Shown: piece after piece, positions 47,680 through 57,706 of the stretch
Layout of the letters: every line of letters starts with the position of its first letter
Position numbering within the stretch: position 1 is the first letter of the stretch
From: Nonomuraea basaltis
GTDB lineage: Bacteria > Actinomycetota > Actinomycetes > Streptosporangiales > Streptosporangiaceae
NCBI RefSeq assembly: GCF_005893125.1
Contig: NZ_VCJS01000036.1
Location: forward strand, 17,997-81,996
DNA: 64,000 nucleotides
Direction: 5' to 3'
Translations under genes and position numbers: made by a program
The notes under the pieces: generated by a model
The model's input: only the letters and a program-made list of their open reading frames with translations
Told to the model about the DNA's origin: nothing
Database searches by the model: none

Positions 47680-49317
47680 ATGCGTGTTACTAAGGGCGCA
47701 CAGATCGTCGCCGGTACCGCGCTGCTCGCCCTCGCGGTTGCCGCGTGTGGCGGCGGTGCCACGGACAACGGGGGCACTGCCGCGGGCGGCGCAGAAACGC
47801 CGGTTCGCATGGAACTCGGTGAGCCTCAGGAGCTCTTGGTGCCGTCGAACACCACCGAGTCCGAGGGCTCCGAGACCCTTGCGGCCTTGTTCGAGCCTCT
47901 CGTCAACTATGACGACAACAAGAACGCCGTCGAGGCCGCGGCGGAGTCGATCACGAGTGACGACCAGAAGGTCTGGACGGTCAAGCTGAAGTCCGGCTAC
48001 ACCTGGCACAACGGTGAGCCGCTCATCGCCCAGAACTACGTGGACGCGTGGAACTACGCGGCCAACCAGGAGAACGCGCAGAGCGCCGGCTACTTCTTCA
48101 GCCGCATCGACGGATTCGCCGACCTCAACCCGGGCGAGGGCAAGCCGGTCACCGCCAAGGGCATGAAGGGCCTCGAGGCTGTCGACGACACGACGCTGAA
48201 GGTCAGCCTTGCGGCGCCGTTCTCGCAGTTCAAGGTCATGCTCGGCTACACCGCCTTCTACCCGCTGCCCAAGGCCGCCTTCGGCGCCGACGGCAAGGTA
48301 ACGCAGGCGTACGGCGAGCAGCCCATCGGCCAGGGTCTGTTCAAGATGGACAAGCCCTACAAGAAGGGCACCGACCAGACCATCGACATGTCGGTCTACG
48401 ACAAGTATCCGGGTAAGAAGCCGTCGGGCTGGACCAAGCTCCAGTTCAAGCTCTACACCGACTCGGACACCGCGTTCCGCGACCTGCAGGCCGACAACCT
48501 GGACATCCACGACTCGCTCGGCCCCGCCGCGATCGGGACCGCCAAGGCCACCCTCGGCGATCGCTACCAGGACCTGCCGGAGGCCAGCGTCGGCTACATC
48601 GGCGTTCCGCTCAAGTACAACCCCGAGCTGAACAAGGTCGAGGTCCGCAGGGCCATCTCGATGGCCATCGACAGGAAGACCATCGCCGAGACGGTCTTCT
48701 CCGGCACCCGCTCGCCGGCCGACGACTTCATCAACCCGGCCATCGCGGGCTACCGCCAGGGCGCCTGCAAGGCCTGCACGTACAACCCGGCCGAGGCCAA
48801 GAAGCTGTACGAGGAGGCGGGCGGCCCCAAGACGCTCGAGATCGGCTACAACGCCGACGGTCCGCACAAGGAGTGGATCGAGGCCATCGCGAACAACCTC
48901 CGCGCCAACCTGGGCATCGAGGCCACCGCGAAGCCGTTCGAGAAGTTCGCCAGCATCCTGGACGCCCTGGACGCCAAGGAGTACAAGGGCCTGTTCCGCA
49001 TGGGCTGGGCCATCGACTACCCGTCGGCGGAGAACTACCTGTCGCCGATCTTCAGCACCGGCGCCATCGCGACCGGGTCGAACTACGGCGGCTACTCCAA
49101 CAAGAAGTTCGACGATCTGATCGCCAAGGGTGACCAGGCCCCGACCCTCGAGGAGGGCCTGAAGTTCTACCAGCAGGCCGACGACATCCTGCTCGAGGAT
49201 CTGCCGTACATCCCGGTGTACTTCTACCGGAACAACTCCGGCTACTCGACCAAGGTCAAGAACATCAAGATCAACCTGCTCAACCAGGTTGAGTGGGCCG
49301 ACGTCGAGAAGGCCTGA
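47680..49317 (+). CDS. dppA: Peptide ABC transporter substrate-binding lipoprotein
   Basis: 545 residues, SBP_bac_5 family. Lipoprotein signal with lipobox LAVAAC (Cys23), then a Gly/Thr-rich tether. WTVKLKSGYTWHNGEPLIAQ and YVDAWNYA are typical of the OppA/DppA front domain. It captures oligo- or dipeptides outside the cell and passes them to the permeases encoded next. The ATG at 47680 follows AGGGAGGA; the frame is open further upstream but without a start context. A strong hairpin lies between this gene and the permease gene, so it should be expressed more than the rest of the operon. Confidence 0.95.
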   Translation: MRVTKGAQIVAGTALLALAVAACGGGATDNGGTAAGGAETPVRMELGEPQELLVPSNTTESEGSETLAALFEPLVNYDDNKNAVEAAAESITSDDQKVWTVKLKSGYTWHNGEPLIAQNYVDAWNYAANQENAQSAGYFFSRIDGFADLNPGEGKPVTAKGMKGLEAVDDTTLKVSLAAPFSQFKVMLGYTAFYPLPKAAFGADGKVTQAYGEQPIGQGLFKMDKPYKKGTDQTIDMSVYDKYPGKKPSGWTKLQFKLYTDSDTAFRDLQADNLDIHDSLGPAAIGTAKATLGDRYQDLPEASVGYIGVPLKYNPELNKVEVRRAISMAIDRKTIAETVFSGTRSPADDFINPAIAGYRQGACKACTYNPAEAKKLYEEAGGPKTLEIGYNADGPHKEWIEAIANNLRANLGIEATAKPFEKFASILDALDAKEYKGLFRMGWAIDYPSAENYLSPIFSTGAIATGSNYGGYSNKKFDDLIAKGDQAPTLEEGLKFYQQADDILLEDLPYIPVYFYRNNSGYSTKVKNIKINLLNQVEWADVEKA

Positions 49318-49328
49318 CAGTTTGTTCC

Positions 49329-49357
49329 CAGGGGCGGGCGCGGCGCGCCCGCCCCTG
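49329..49357 (+). terminator. Intercistronic hairpin after dppA
   Basis: CAGGGGCGGGCGC (49329-49341) pairs perfectly with GCGCCCGCCCCTG (49345-49357) around a three-base loop, 11 bases after the dppA stop. It can stop most transcripts or protect the dppA message, giving an excess of binding protein over permease and ATPase. Confidence 0.85.
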
Positions 49358-49439
49358 CAGGGCCAGCGAGGAGGCGGCTCTTCGGCCGGAAACCCATAAG
49401 GTCGAGGAGTGGCCTTCTTCGCATGTACGGGAGGCTTAA

Positions 49440-50384
49440 ATGGGCCGTTACATCATCCGGCGTCTTCTCCAGTCGATACCTGTACTGCTGGGTGCCACCC
49501 TGCTGATCTTCGCCATCGTCTTCGCGCTGCCCGGTGATCCCATCGCAGCGCTGGCCGGCGAGAAACGGGCGGACCCCAACATCGTCGCGATCCTTCGCGA
49601 GCGGTATCACCTCAACGACCCGCTGCTGCTCCAATACTGGTACTACATCAGCGGGGTGCTCTTCCGGGCGGACTTCGGCGTCACCTTCGCCGACATCCCC
49701 GTATCCCAGATCATGGCGGGCAAGTTCCAGATCACGCTGAACCTGGCGATCACGGCGCTGATCATCGAGGCGGTCATCGGGGTCGGCCTCGGTCTCTGGG
49801 CGGCGCTGCGCCGCGGCAGGGCGACCGACACCATGATCCTCGCCTCGACGCTGCTGCTGATCTCGGTGCCGACCCTGGTGTCCGGGTTCATCCTGCAGTA
49901 CATCCTGGGCGTCAAGGTCAAGCAATGGACGGGCCTCGACATCTTCCCGATCGCGGGCATCACCAACGGCCTGCGCAGCTATCTGCTGCCCGGTTTCGTG
50001 CTCGCCGGCGTGTCGATCGCCTATCTCACCCGTCTCACCAGGACCAGTCTGGCCGAGACGCTGCGGGCCGACTTCATCAGGACGGCCACCGCCAAGGGTC
50101 TCCCACGGCGGCGGGTCGTCGGGAGACACGCCCTGCGCAACGCGCTGATCCCGCTCGTCACCTTCCTGGGCGCCGACCTGGGCAACCTCATGGGCGGCGC
50201 GGTGATCACCGAGAGAATCTTCAACCTGCCGGGCATCGGTCTCCAGCTCTTCACGTCGGTGTATCTCCGAGAGCAGCCCATCGTTGTCGGTATCGTGACA
50301 ATCTTGGTGCTGGTCTACATTCTGGCCAATCTGGCCGTCGACTTGATGTACGCAGTGCTCGACCCGAGGATCCGCTATGAGTGA
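49440..50384 (+). CDS. dppB: Peptide ABC transporter permease (DppB-like)
   Basis: 314 residues. N-terminal IIRRLLQSIPVLLGATLLIF, characteristic of DppB/OppB, then six membrane helices. The EAA-type loop reads RTSLAETLRADFIRTATAKG, then RNALIPLVTFLGADLG. It forms half of the membrane channel for peptides. ATG with GGAGG upstream; the last eight bases overlap the next gene, coupling both permeases. Confidence 0.94.
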   Translation: MGRYIIRRLLQSIPVLLGATLLIFAIVFALPGDPIAALAGEKRADPNIVAILRERYHLNDPLLLQYWYYISGVLFRADFGVTFADIPVSQIMAGKFQITLNLAITALIIEAVIGVGLGLWAALRRGRATDTMILASTLLLISVPTLVSGFILQYILGVKVKQWTGLDIFPIAGITNGLRSYLLPGFVLAGVSIAYLTRLTRTSLAETLRADFIRTATAKGLPRRRVVGRHALRNALIPLVTFLGADLGNLMGGAVITERIFNLPGIGLQLFTSVYLREQPIVVGIVTILVLVYILANLAVDLMYAVLDPRIRYE

Positions 50385-51321
50385 CATTCGGCCGGGCGGG
50401 CCCGTCATCGCCCCCGAGGAAGCCCTCGTTTCTCAGCCGCAGGAGCCGGGCAAGGCGTCCAGATCGGCCAGCCTGTGGTCGGACGCCTGGCATGATCTTC
50501 GGCGCAAGCCCATCTTCATCATCTCGTGCGTCATCATCGCCGTGCTGGTGGTGATGGCGCTCTGGCCGTCGCTGTTCAGCTCGGTCGACCCGTTCAACGC
50601 CAGGACCTGCGAGCTGTCCACAGCCAGGCAGCTGCCCAGCGCCGGCCATCCGTTCGGCCGCGACAACCTGGGCTGCGACATGTACGCCCGCACCATCTAC
50701 GGCGCGGCCAACTCGCTGGTGATCGGCATCAGCACCACGATCTTCACCGCGATCATCGGTGGCCTGATGGGGCTCATCGCCGGCTTCTTCGGCGGCGCCA
50801 CCGACAGCGTGGCCTCGCGCATCACCGAGATCTTCTTCGCCATTCCCAGCATCCTGGGCGCGCTGCTCATCGGCTCGACCTTCCGCGACAGCGGGCTGGG
50901 CATCTGGCTGGTCGTCTTCGCGCTGACCCTCCTGGGCTGGCCGATGACGTTCCGGATCATGCGAGCGGCGGTCATCACCGCCAAGTCACAGGACTTCGTC
51001 GTCGCCGCCAGGGCGCTCGGCGCCGGTCCCGTCCGGATCATGTTCAGGCATCTGCTCCCCAACGCGCTCGCCCCGGTGATCGTCGTCGCGACGATCAACC
51101 TCGGCGGGTTCATCGCGGCCGAGGCCGCGCTGTCCTACCTGGGCGTGGGCGTGCAGCCGCCGGAGATCTCGTGGGGTCTGATGATCGCGGATGCCCAGCC
51201 GCGCTTCCTCGAGGCGCCGCTGCCGCTGATCTTCCCGGCCGTTTTCCTGAGCGTCACCGTGCTCGCGTTCATCATGCTGGGCGACGCCGTGCGCGACGCG
51301 CTCGACCCGAAGCTCAGGTAG
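50377..51321 (+). CDS. dppC: Peptide ABC transporter permease (DppC-like)
   Basis: 314 residues. A soluble N-terminal tail of about 45 residues precedes the first helix, as in DppC/OppC. GHPFGRDNLGCDMYARTIYG is the OppC-N region, and FVVAARALGAGPVRIMFRHL is the EAA loop that docks with the ATPase, followed by LSYLGVGVQPPEISWG. It pairs with DppB. The stop is 14 bases before the next gene. Confidence 0.94.
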   Translation: MSDIRPGGPVIAPEEALVSQPQEPGKASRSASLWSDAWHDLRRKPIFIISCVIIAVLVVMALWPSLFSSVDPFNARTCELSTARQLPSAGHPFGRDNLGCDMYARTIYGAANSLVIGISTTIFTAIIGGLMGLIAGFFGGATDSVASRITEIFFAIPSILGALLIGSTFRDSGLGIWLVVFALTLLGWPMTFRIMRAAVITAKSQDFVVAARALGAGPVRIMFRHLLPNALAPVIVVATINLGGFIAAEAALSYLGVGVQPPEISWGLMIADAQPRFLEAPLPLIFPAVFLSVTVLAFIMLGDAVRDALDPKLR

Positions 51322-51334
51322 AAGGGGGGATCAA

Positions 51335-52355
51335 GTGAAGAAGACGTCGACATATGTGTTGCCCGCCGAGGGAGGGCTGGGCGACGAGCCGCTGCTGGCG
51401 GTCGACAACCTGCACGTGGAGTTCCGCACCCGTGCGGGCATCGTGCGGGCGGTCAACGGCGTGAGCTACACGGTCGGCCCCGGCGAGACGCTGGCGGTGC
51501 TGGGCGAGTCGGGTTCGGGCAAGTCCGTGACCGCGCAAGCGATCATGGGAATCCTGGACATGCCACCCGCGGTCATCCCCAAGGGGGAGATCCGCTTCAA
51601 GGGCACCAACCTTCTCCAGCTCTCGGAAGAGGCCCGTACGCAGGTGCGCGGCCAGCGGATCGCGATGATCTTCCAGGACGCGCTCTCCGCGCTCAACCCG
51701 GTGTTCACCGTGGGCTGGCAGATCAGCGAGATGTTCCGGGTGCACCGCGGCATGTCCAAGCGCGAGGGCATGATGAAGGCCGTCGAGCTGATGGACAGGG
51801 TCCGCATCCCGGCCGCCAGGCAGCGTGTCAACGACTACCCGCACCAGTTCTCCGGCGGCATGCGGCAGCGCATCATGATCGCGATGTCGATCGCGCTGGA
51901 TCCCGAGGTGCTGATCGCCGACGAGCCCACCACGGCGCTCGACGTGACGGTCCAGGCGCAGATCATGGAACTGCTGGCCGAGCTGCAGCGTGAGAGCCAG
52001 ATGGGCCTGATCCTGATCACGCATGACCTGGGCGTCGTCGCCGACGTGGCCGACAAGATCGCCGTCATGTACGCGGGGCGCATCGTGGAGCACGCCCCCG
52101 TGCACGACATCTACCGGGCGCCCGCCCACCCGTACACGAAGGGCCTGCTGGAGTCGATCCCCCGGGTCGACCACAAGGGCCAGGACCTGTACGCCATCAA
52201 GGGGCTGCCGCCCAACCTGCTCAACCTGCCGGCCGGCTGCGCGTTCCACCCCCGGTGCCCCTTCCGGCAGGACAACTGCGTGACCGACGTCCCCCCGCTC
52301 TACGAGATCAGCGGCACGCGAAGCAGCGCCTGCCACTACTGGAGGGAGGTCCTCG

Positions 52356-52369
<14 letters not shown>
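51335..52369 (+). CDS. dppD: Peptide ABC transporter ATPase (DppD-like)
   Basis: 344 residues. Walker A GESGSGKSVT, Q loop MIFQDALSALNP, signature SGGMRQRIMIAM, Walker B with DEPTTALDVTVQAQ, and the C-terminal oligo_HPY region with CAFHPRCPFRQDNC. In relatives this Cys-rich tail binds an iron-sulfur cluster or metal. GTG start at 51335. Its last 14 bases overlap dppF. Confidence 0.95.
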
Positions 52370-53372
<1,003 letters not shown>

Positions 53373-53394
53373 TCCGCCTGTTCTCTGACGCGCC

Positions 53395-53425
53395 AGGCCC
53401 TCCGAGGGGTTCTTCGGGGGGCCTT
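53395..53425. terminator. Bidirectional hairpin terminator
   Basis: AGGCCCTCCGA (53395-53405) pairs with TTCGGGGGGCCTT (53413-53425) with one G-T pair, between the converging dppF and thiolase-like genes. It probably ends both transcripts. Confidence 0.75.
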
Positions 53426-53480
53426 CGCGCATCCTTACGGGCATGCGTTCCGGCGCCCCTGCCCCGCGCCCGCCGTGCTG

Positions 53481-54665
53481 CTATGTGGTGGCGATGATGG
53501 CGGAGCCGTGGCCGAAGAGGCCCTGGTTGGCGGCGAGGGCGATGCGGGCGTTCGTGACCTGGCGGGCGCCCGCCCGGCCTCGTAGCTGGGTGGTCAGTTC
53601 GCAGAGTTGGGCGATGGCCTGGGCGGGGATGGCCTCGCCGAAGGAGGCGAGCCCGCCGGACGGGTTGACCGGCATCCGGCCCCCCAGCGCGCTCTCGCCC
53701 TCGCGCAGCAGCTTGTCCGCCTCGCCCGGCGGGCACAGCCCGATGTCCTCCATCCAGTCCAGCTCCAGCGCCGTCGACAGGTCGTACACCTCCGCCAGCG
53801 AGAGGTCCTCCGGCCCCACCCCGGCCTCCTCGTACGCCGCGTGCGCGATCGCCGCCCTGAAGGGCCTCTCAGGCGGTGGTACGGCGGCACACGAGTCGGT
53901 GGCGAAGCCCGGCAGCTCCAGGACCGTGTTGGGAAAGGTCGGGGTGACGGTCGAAACGGCGGCCAGGCGCACGAGGCCGGTGGCGCCGCGCCGCCGGGCG
54001 TACGCCTCCGAGGCGAGCACCACCGCCGCGCCCCCGTCGGAGGTGGCGCAGATGTCCATGAGCCGCAGCGGGTCGGCCACCATGGGCGAGGCCAGCACCT
54101 CCTCGGCCGTGACGGGCTTGCGGTAGCGGGCCATGGGGTTGAGTGCCCCGGCGCGGGCGTTCTTGACCTTCACGGCGGCGAAGTCGTCGGGGGTCGAGCC
54201 GTACAGGGCCATGCGACGGCGCGCGTACAGGCCGAAATAGCACGGGTTGGCGGCGCCGAGGAGGCGGAAGCGGAGCCAGTCCGGGTCGTCCGGGCGGTCG
54301 CCGCCGACCGGTTTGAAGAAGCCCTTCGGGGTCGAGTCCGCCCCCACGACGAGCGCGACGTCGCAGAGCCCGGCCAGGATCCGCGTGCGCGCGATGTCCA
54401 GGGCCTGGGCGCCCGACGCGCACGCCGCGTAGCAGGAGGCGATCCTGGCCCCCGTCCATCCGAGCGCCTGGGCGTAGGAGGCGCCGGAGACGAATCCCGG
54501 GTAGCCGTTCCTGATCGTGTCCGCCCCGACGAGGTACTGGACGTCCGTCCACGCGATCCCGGCGTCGCGCAGCGCCGCGCGGGCCGCCGCGACGCCGTAG
54601 TCGAGGAAGGGACGGCCCCACTTGCCCCACGGATGCATGCCCGTGCCCAGCACCACCACGCTCAT
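53481..54665 (-). CDS. Thiolase-superfamily lipid-transfer protein (Ltp/SCP-X thiolase type)
   Basis: 394 residues, thiolase fold. SCYAACASGAQALDIARTRI carries the nucleophilic Cys region, and LNPSGGLASFGEAIPAQAIA the late Gly-rich segment, with a DLSTALELDW stretch before it. Members next to a DUF35 gene act as acyl-CoA thiolases or, as with Ltp2/ChsH2, as retro-aldolases in steroid side-chain degradation. Which reaction applies cannot be read from the sequence. Its ATG overlaps the stop of the DUF35 gene (ATGA). Confidence 0.85.
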   Translation of the reverse strand: MSVVVLGTGMHPWGKWGRPFLDYGVAAARAALRDAGIAWTDVQYLVGADTIRNGYPGFVSGASYAQALGWTGARIASCYAACASGAQALDIARTRILAGLCDVALVVGADSTPKGFFKPVGGDRPDDPDWLRFRLLGAANPCYFGLYARRRMALYGSTPDDFAAVKVKNARAGALNPMARYRKPVTAEEVLASPMVADPLRLMDICATSDGGAAVVLASEAYARRRGATGLVRLAAVSTVTPTFPNTVLELPGFATDSCAAVPPPERPFRAAIAHAAYEEAGVGPEDLSLAEVYDLSTALELDWMEDIGLCPPGEADKLLREGESALGGRMPVNPSGGLASFGEAIPAQAIAQLCELTTQLRGRAGARQVTNARIALAANQGLFGHGSAIIATT

Positions 54666-55075
54666 GAGGCCCGCCTCCACATCCACACCAGCGGCCCGTC
54701 GGCCAGCGGCCCGCTGGTGAGCTCCACTTCCATGCCGACCGCGAGCTGGTCCACCGTGAGGCCCGCGACCTGGCCGAGCACCACGATGCCCGCTCCGTGA
54801 GCTCCGTCGAGCTCGACCGCGGCCAGCGTCACCGGCTCGTACGGCTCCGGTGCCACGAACGGCGCCGGCGGCGGGTAGCAGGCGTTCGTGTACGACCAGA
54901 CGCGCCCCCGCCGGGGCAGCCTGGTCACCTCCATCTCCTCGCCCTCGCAGCGCGGATTGGGGCAGAACCCGCGCCGGGGTGGGAAGCAGACGGTGCCGCA
55001 GGCCGCGCACCTGGTGCCCAGCAGGAAGACCCCGTCGGCGTCGATGGCGAACCAGCCCTCGATCGCATATGTCAT
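54662..55075 (-). CDS. DUF35 OB-fold / zinc-ribbon acyl-CoA-binding protein (ChsH2-like)
   Basis: 137 residues. Zinc ribbon CAACGTVCFPPRRGFCPNPRC, then an OB fold (GRVWSYTNACYPPPAPFV, TLAAVELDG, GQVAGLTVDQLAVGMEVEL). Such proteins bind CoA and form an obligatory complex with a thiolase-like partner, here the overlapping downstream gene. Together they likely cleave or transfer an acyl-CoA. The only other nearby signal is the mycosin gene, which ends 26 bases upstream on the same strand. Confidence 0.88.
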   Translation of the reverse strand: MTYAIEGWFAIDADGVFLLGTRCAACGTVCFPPRRGFCPNPRCEGEEMEVTRLPRRGRVWSYTNACYPPPAPFVAPEPYEPVTLAAVELDGAHGAGIVVLGQVAGLTVDQLAVGMEVELTSGPLADGPLVWMWRRAS

Positions 55076-55101
55076 AGCCTGGAGTATCACACAAGCGCTT
55101 G

Positions 55102-56235
55102 CTAGGTTGAATCCCTCCCGCGCCTGCGATGCGTCGCGACCACCCAGGCCGACATCGTGGCCACCAGCGCCAGCATGCCCGCCACCACGGCCGTCCTGGA
55201 GGCGGGCGTCGTGCTCGGCGACCCCGCGCCGAAGTACGGGCCCGGACTGGCGGGCACGCCCAGCCGGTCGGCCGCGCGCAGGGCCAGCAGCGCGTCGGCC
55301 ACCCCGTGCCCGTAGGCGGGGCTGAAGCCGGCCGCCGGCCGCAGTCTGGTGCCGAGCTGGATGGCCGCGCGCACGTGGTGCGGCGACAGGTCCGGATGCG
55401 CCGACCTGACCAGGGCCGCGATGCCCGCTACCATGGCCGCCGCCGAGCTGGTGCCGTCGCCGACCACGTAGGAGTCCTCGCCGTCGGCCGTGACGATCTC
55501 CGCGCCCGGCGCGACCACGGACAGGTAGTCCTGCCTGTTGGAGAAGCCCGCCACCCTGAGCCGCCGGTCGACGGCCCCCACGGCGATCACCCCGGGGTAG
55601 GCGGCGGGGAAGTTCTTCCGATTGGCCGCGTCGCCGTCGTTGCCCGACGAGGCCACGAGCACGGCGCCCTTGCCGATCGCGTACCGGACGGCCGCCTCCT
55701 CCTCCGCCGAGCCCTCCCACGCGCCGCTGCCGCCGCCGAGCGACATGCTGATGACCTCGGCGCCGTGGTCGGCCGCGTACCGGATGCCCTTGGCCAGCGC
55801 GTCGCCGCCGGAGCGCTGCTTATCGCGCAGCGGGTCGCCGTTCTCCAGCGTGACCCTGATGGACAGCACCTTGGCCGCGGGCGCCACCCCGATGACGCCG
55901 TCGCCGCGCCCGTCGCCGTGCCCGCGCCCGGCGATCAGGCTGGCCATGGCGGTCCCGTGCCGCCCCCACAGCCCCGCGCTCCCGGCGGCGCCGGTCAGGT
56001 CGGGGCCCTGGATCACGGCGCCCTCCAGGTCGGGATGGCGGCCGTTCACGCCGGTGTCGAGCACGGCGACCACCACGCCCGCGCCCTTGCTCGCCCGCCA
56101 CGCCTCGGGCAGCCGCAGCACGCCGAGCTGCCACTGCCGGGCCCGCGCGACCTCGCCGACGTCGTCGGAGGCGCTCGGCGCGGCGATGCCGGCCACGAGC
56201 ACGGCGAGCAGGATCGGGACGAGGAGTCTGCTCAT
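55102..56235 (-). CDS. Mycosin-type S8 serine protease, membrane anchored
   Basis: 377 residues from the ATG at 56235. Signal peptide, one S8 domain, and a C-terminal membrane helix (TAVVAGMLALVATMSAWVV) with a basic tail. Catalytic Asp60 (VLDTGV), His93 (GRHGTAMA), Ser263 (DGTSSAAAMVAG) and oxyanion Asn199 are intact. The layout matches mycosins, the proteases of type VII (ESX) secretion, but no ESX gene is in the window. Tandem 24-bp repeats lie just before the start. An in-frame start farther upstream (to 56313) would place those repeats in the protein. Confidence 0.88.
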   Translation of the reverse strand: MSRLLVPILLAVLVAGIAAPSASDDVGEVARARQWQLGVLRLPEAWRASKGAGVVVAVLDTGVNGRHPDLEGAVIQGPDLTGAAGSAGLWGRHGTAMASLIAGRGHGDGRGDGVIGVAPAAKVLSIRVTLENGDPLRDKQRSGGDALAKGIRYAADHGAEVISMSLGGGSGAWEGSAEEEAAVRYAIGKGAVLVASSGNDGDAANRKNFPAAYPGVIAVGAVDRRLRVAGFSNRQDYLSVVAPGAEIVTADGEDSYVVGDGTSSAAAMVAGIAALVRSAHPDLSPHHVRAAIQLGTRLRPAAGFSPAYGHGVADALLALRAADRLGVPASPGPYFGAGSPSTTPASRTAVVAGMLALVATMSAWVVATHRRRGRDST

Positions 56236-56237
56236 CA

Positions 56238-56285
56238 GGTCAGTGCCCCGAGGGGCATCATGGTCAGTGCCCCGAGGGGCATCAT
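56238..56285. repeat. Two tandem 24-bp repeats with internal palindrome
   Basis: Two identical 24-base units (56238-56261 and 56262-56285) each contain TGCCCCGAGGGGCA, whose 6-bp arms form a perfect hairpin. They sit immediately upstream of the mycosin start on its 5' side. They may be operator sites, message hairpins or, if translation begins upstream, encode a repeated HDAPRGTD peptide. Confidence 0.9.
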
Positions 56286-56442
56286 GAAGGGCGGCACAAC
56301 GGACAAGTGGCACACGTCAACCTCGAAGGGGAGGAGAGGACGTCCGATCTGCTCCCGCATTCTGACACGCAGCCGTCGAGGTAATCCGACGCTTCAGTAA
56401 ACAGACCGATACGCGGAGTAATTCCGATCTGAGGCTTTCGCA

Positions 56443-57249
56443 CTACGGAGTCGGCGAAAGTCGGACATGTGCTCCAGGCGGGAGCCCCAGCCGCTGCGCC
56501 GCGTCGCCGGAATTGACCGCGATCGCGATCAGCCCCGCCGAGTCCGCGAACGCCACCAGCTCGCCCGGCGGCACCGCCGCGTACGTCTCCCGATACGGCA
56601 GCGACAGCTGCCGCCGCCCCAGCCACACACCCAGCGTGTCGCCCACCTGGACCCCGAGCGCGTGCAGGTCACCGGCCGCGATCGACAGCTGGGTGTTGCC
56701 GTAGCGGTCGACCGAGACGACCTCGCCCTCCACGCAGCCCTCCCGCAGCTGCGAAGTGGGCTCGGGCAGCACGACCAGCCGGTCCACCGGCACCTCGGGA
56801 CCCAGGTCCGTGATCTCCAGCCCGCCGGACAGCCGCCCCGCGACCGGCGAGAACACGTCCCGCCCGTGGAAGGTCGGCGAGACGGGCCGCAGGAAGTGCT
56901 CCGCGTTGCTGATCTCGTACGCGGCCCGCGCGCCACCACTGGCGCGCACCGCCCACGACAGCAGCCCGTTGTCCGGGCCGATGAACACCCGGCCGCCCGC
57001 GTCGACCGCCACCGCGCGCCTGGCGCCGCCCGCACCGGGATCGACCGCGCCGATGTGGATGCCCGGCGGAAGGTACGGGATGGTCTGGGCGAGAACGGCC
57101 GCGCCGCGCCGTACGTCCCCGGAGGGGATCAGGTGACACACGTCGATCACCCGGGCCTGCGGAGCGATCCCGGCAATCACTCCATGACAGGCCGCCACAT
57201 AGCCATCTTCAAGCCCATAGTCGGTGAGGAGTGTGATTACTGAGGTCAC
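56443..57249 (-). CDS. SAM hydroxide adenosyltransferase (DUF62 family)
   Basis: 268 residues. LLTDYGLEDGYVAACHGVIAG near the N-terminus, IHIGAVDPGAGG, VFIGPDNGLLSW, and VVSVDRYGNTQLSI are signatures of the SAM hydrolase (DUF62) family, related to fluorinase and chlorinase. Most members use water to split SAM into adenosine and methionine. The 20-odd-residue fluorinase loop is not evident. GTG start without a ribosome site; TACAGT lies eight bases before it, so the message may be leaderless. It diverges from the DUF3263 gene. Confidence 0.9.
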   Translation of the reverse strand: MTSVITLLTDYGLEDGYVAACHGVIAGIAPQARVIDVCHLIPSGDVRRGAAVLAQTIPYLPPGIHIGAVDPGAGGARRAVAVDAGGRVFIGPDNGLLSWAVRASGGARAAYEISNAEHFLRPVSPTFHGRDVFSPVAGRLSGGLEITDLGPEVPVDRLVVLPEPTSQLREGCVEGEVVSVDRYGNTQLSIAAGDLHALGVQVGDTLGVWLGRRQLSLPYRETYAAVPPGELVAFADSAGLIAIAVNSGDAAQRLGLPPGAHVRLSPTP

Positions 57250-57367
57250 ATTTGGTGACTGTACGTCTCCCAATCCGCCGTGAACAGCCGCACTCGGCAC
57301 ATTACGATTGGCACGGGCCGCGTGCGTGTGACGTGATCGTCGCACGCCCCCTTTCGAGGAGGACACC

Positions 57368-57667
57368 ATGGGAGCACCGCTCAGCGGTGACAATGCTGCC
57401 CAGGAACCGTCCCGCCAACCCCTCTCAGAACGCGATCTCGAACTCCTCGCCTTCGAGCGCCAATGGTGGCGCCACGCGGGCGCGAAGGAGCAGGCCATCA
57501 AGGAGACCTTCGGGTTCTCCGCCACCCGCTACTACCAGTTGCTCGGCGAGTTGATCGACCGGCCGGAGGCGCTCGAGCAGGACCCCATGCTGGTCAAGCG
57601 GCTCCGCAGGCTGCGCTCCACCCGTCAGCGCGACCGCGCGGCAAGAAGGCTTGGCATGCGCCCCTGA
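57368..57667 (+). CDS. DUF3263 helix-turn-helix-like protein
   Basis: 99 residues. LSERDLELLAFERQWWRHAG, AKEQAIKETFGFSATRYYQL and LIDRPEALEQDPMLVKRLRR are the DUF3263 domain, a small homeodomain-like fold found only in actinobacteria. The role is unknown; DNA binding is suggested by the fold and the basic C-terminus (RQRDRAARRLGMRP). GGAGG precedes the ATG. It lies 39 bases before otsB on the same strand. Confidence 0.88.
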   Translation: MGAPLSGDNAAQEPSRQPLSERDLELLAFERQWWRHAGAKEQAIKETFGFSATRYYQLLGELIDRPEALEQDPMLVKRLRRLRSTRQRDRAARRLGMRP

Positions 57668-57706
57668 CCGGCTGGGTACGGCAGCCGCGTGAGGAACATC
57701 CCTGGA

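Noticed and set aside
47638..48867. 409-codon open frame on the minus strand over dppA
   Set aside because: Antisense to a clear lipoprotein; its Val/Leu/Gly/Arg-rich sequence is a codon artefact.
56443..57249. Fluorinase or chlorinase
   Set aside because: The DUF62 protein lacks an evident extra loop characteristic of the halogenases and has no halometabolite genes beside it; a SAM hydrolase is more likely.
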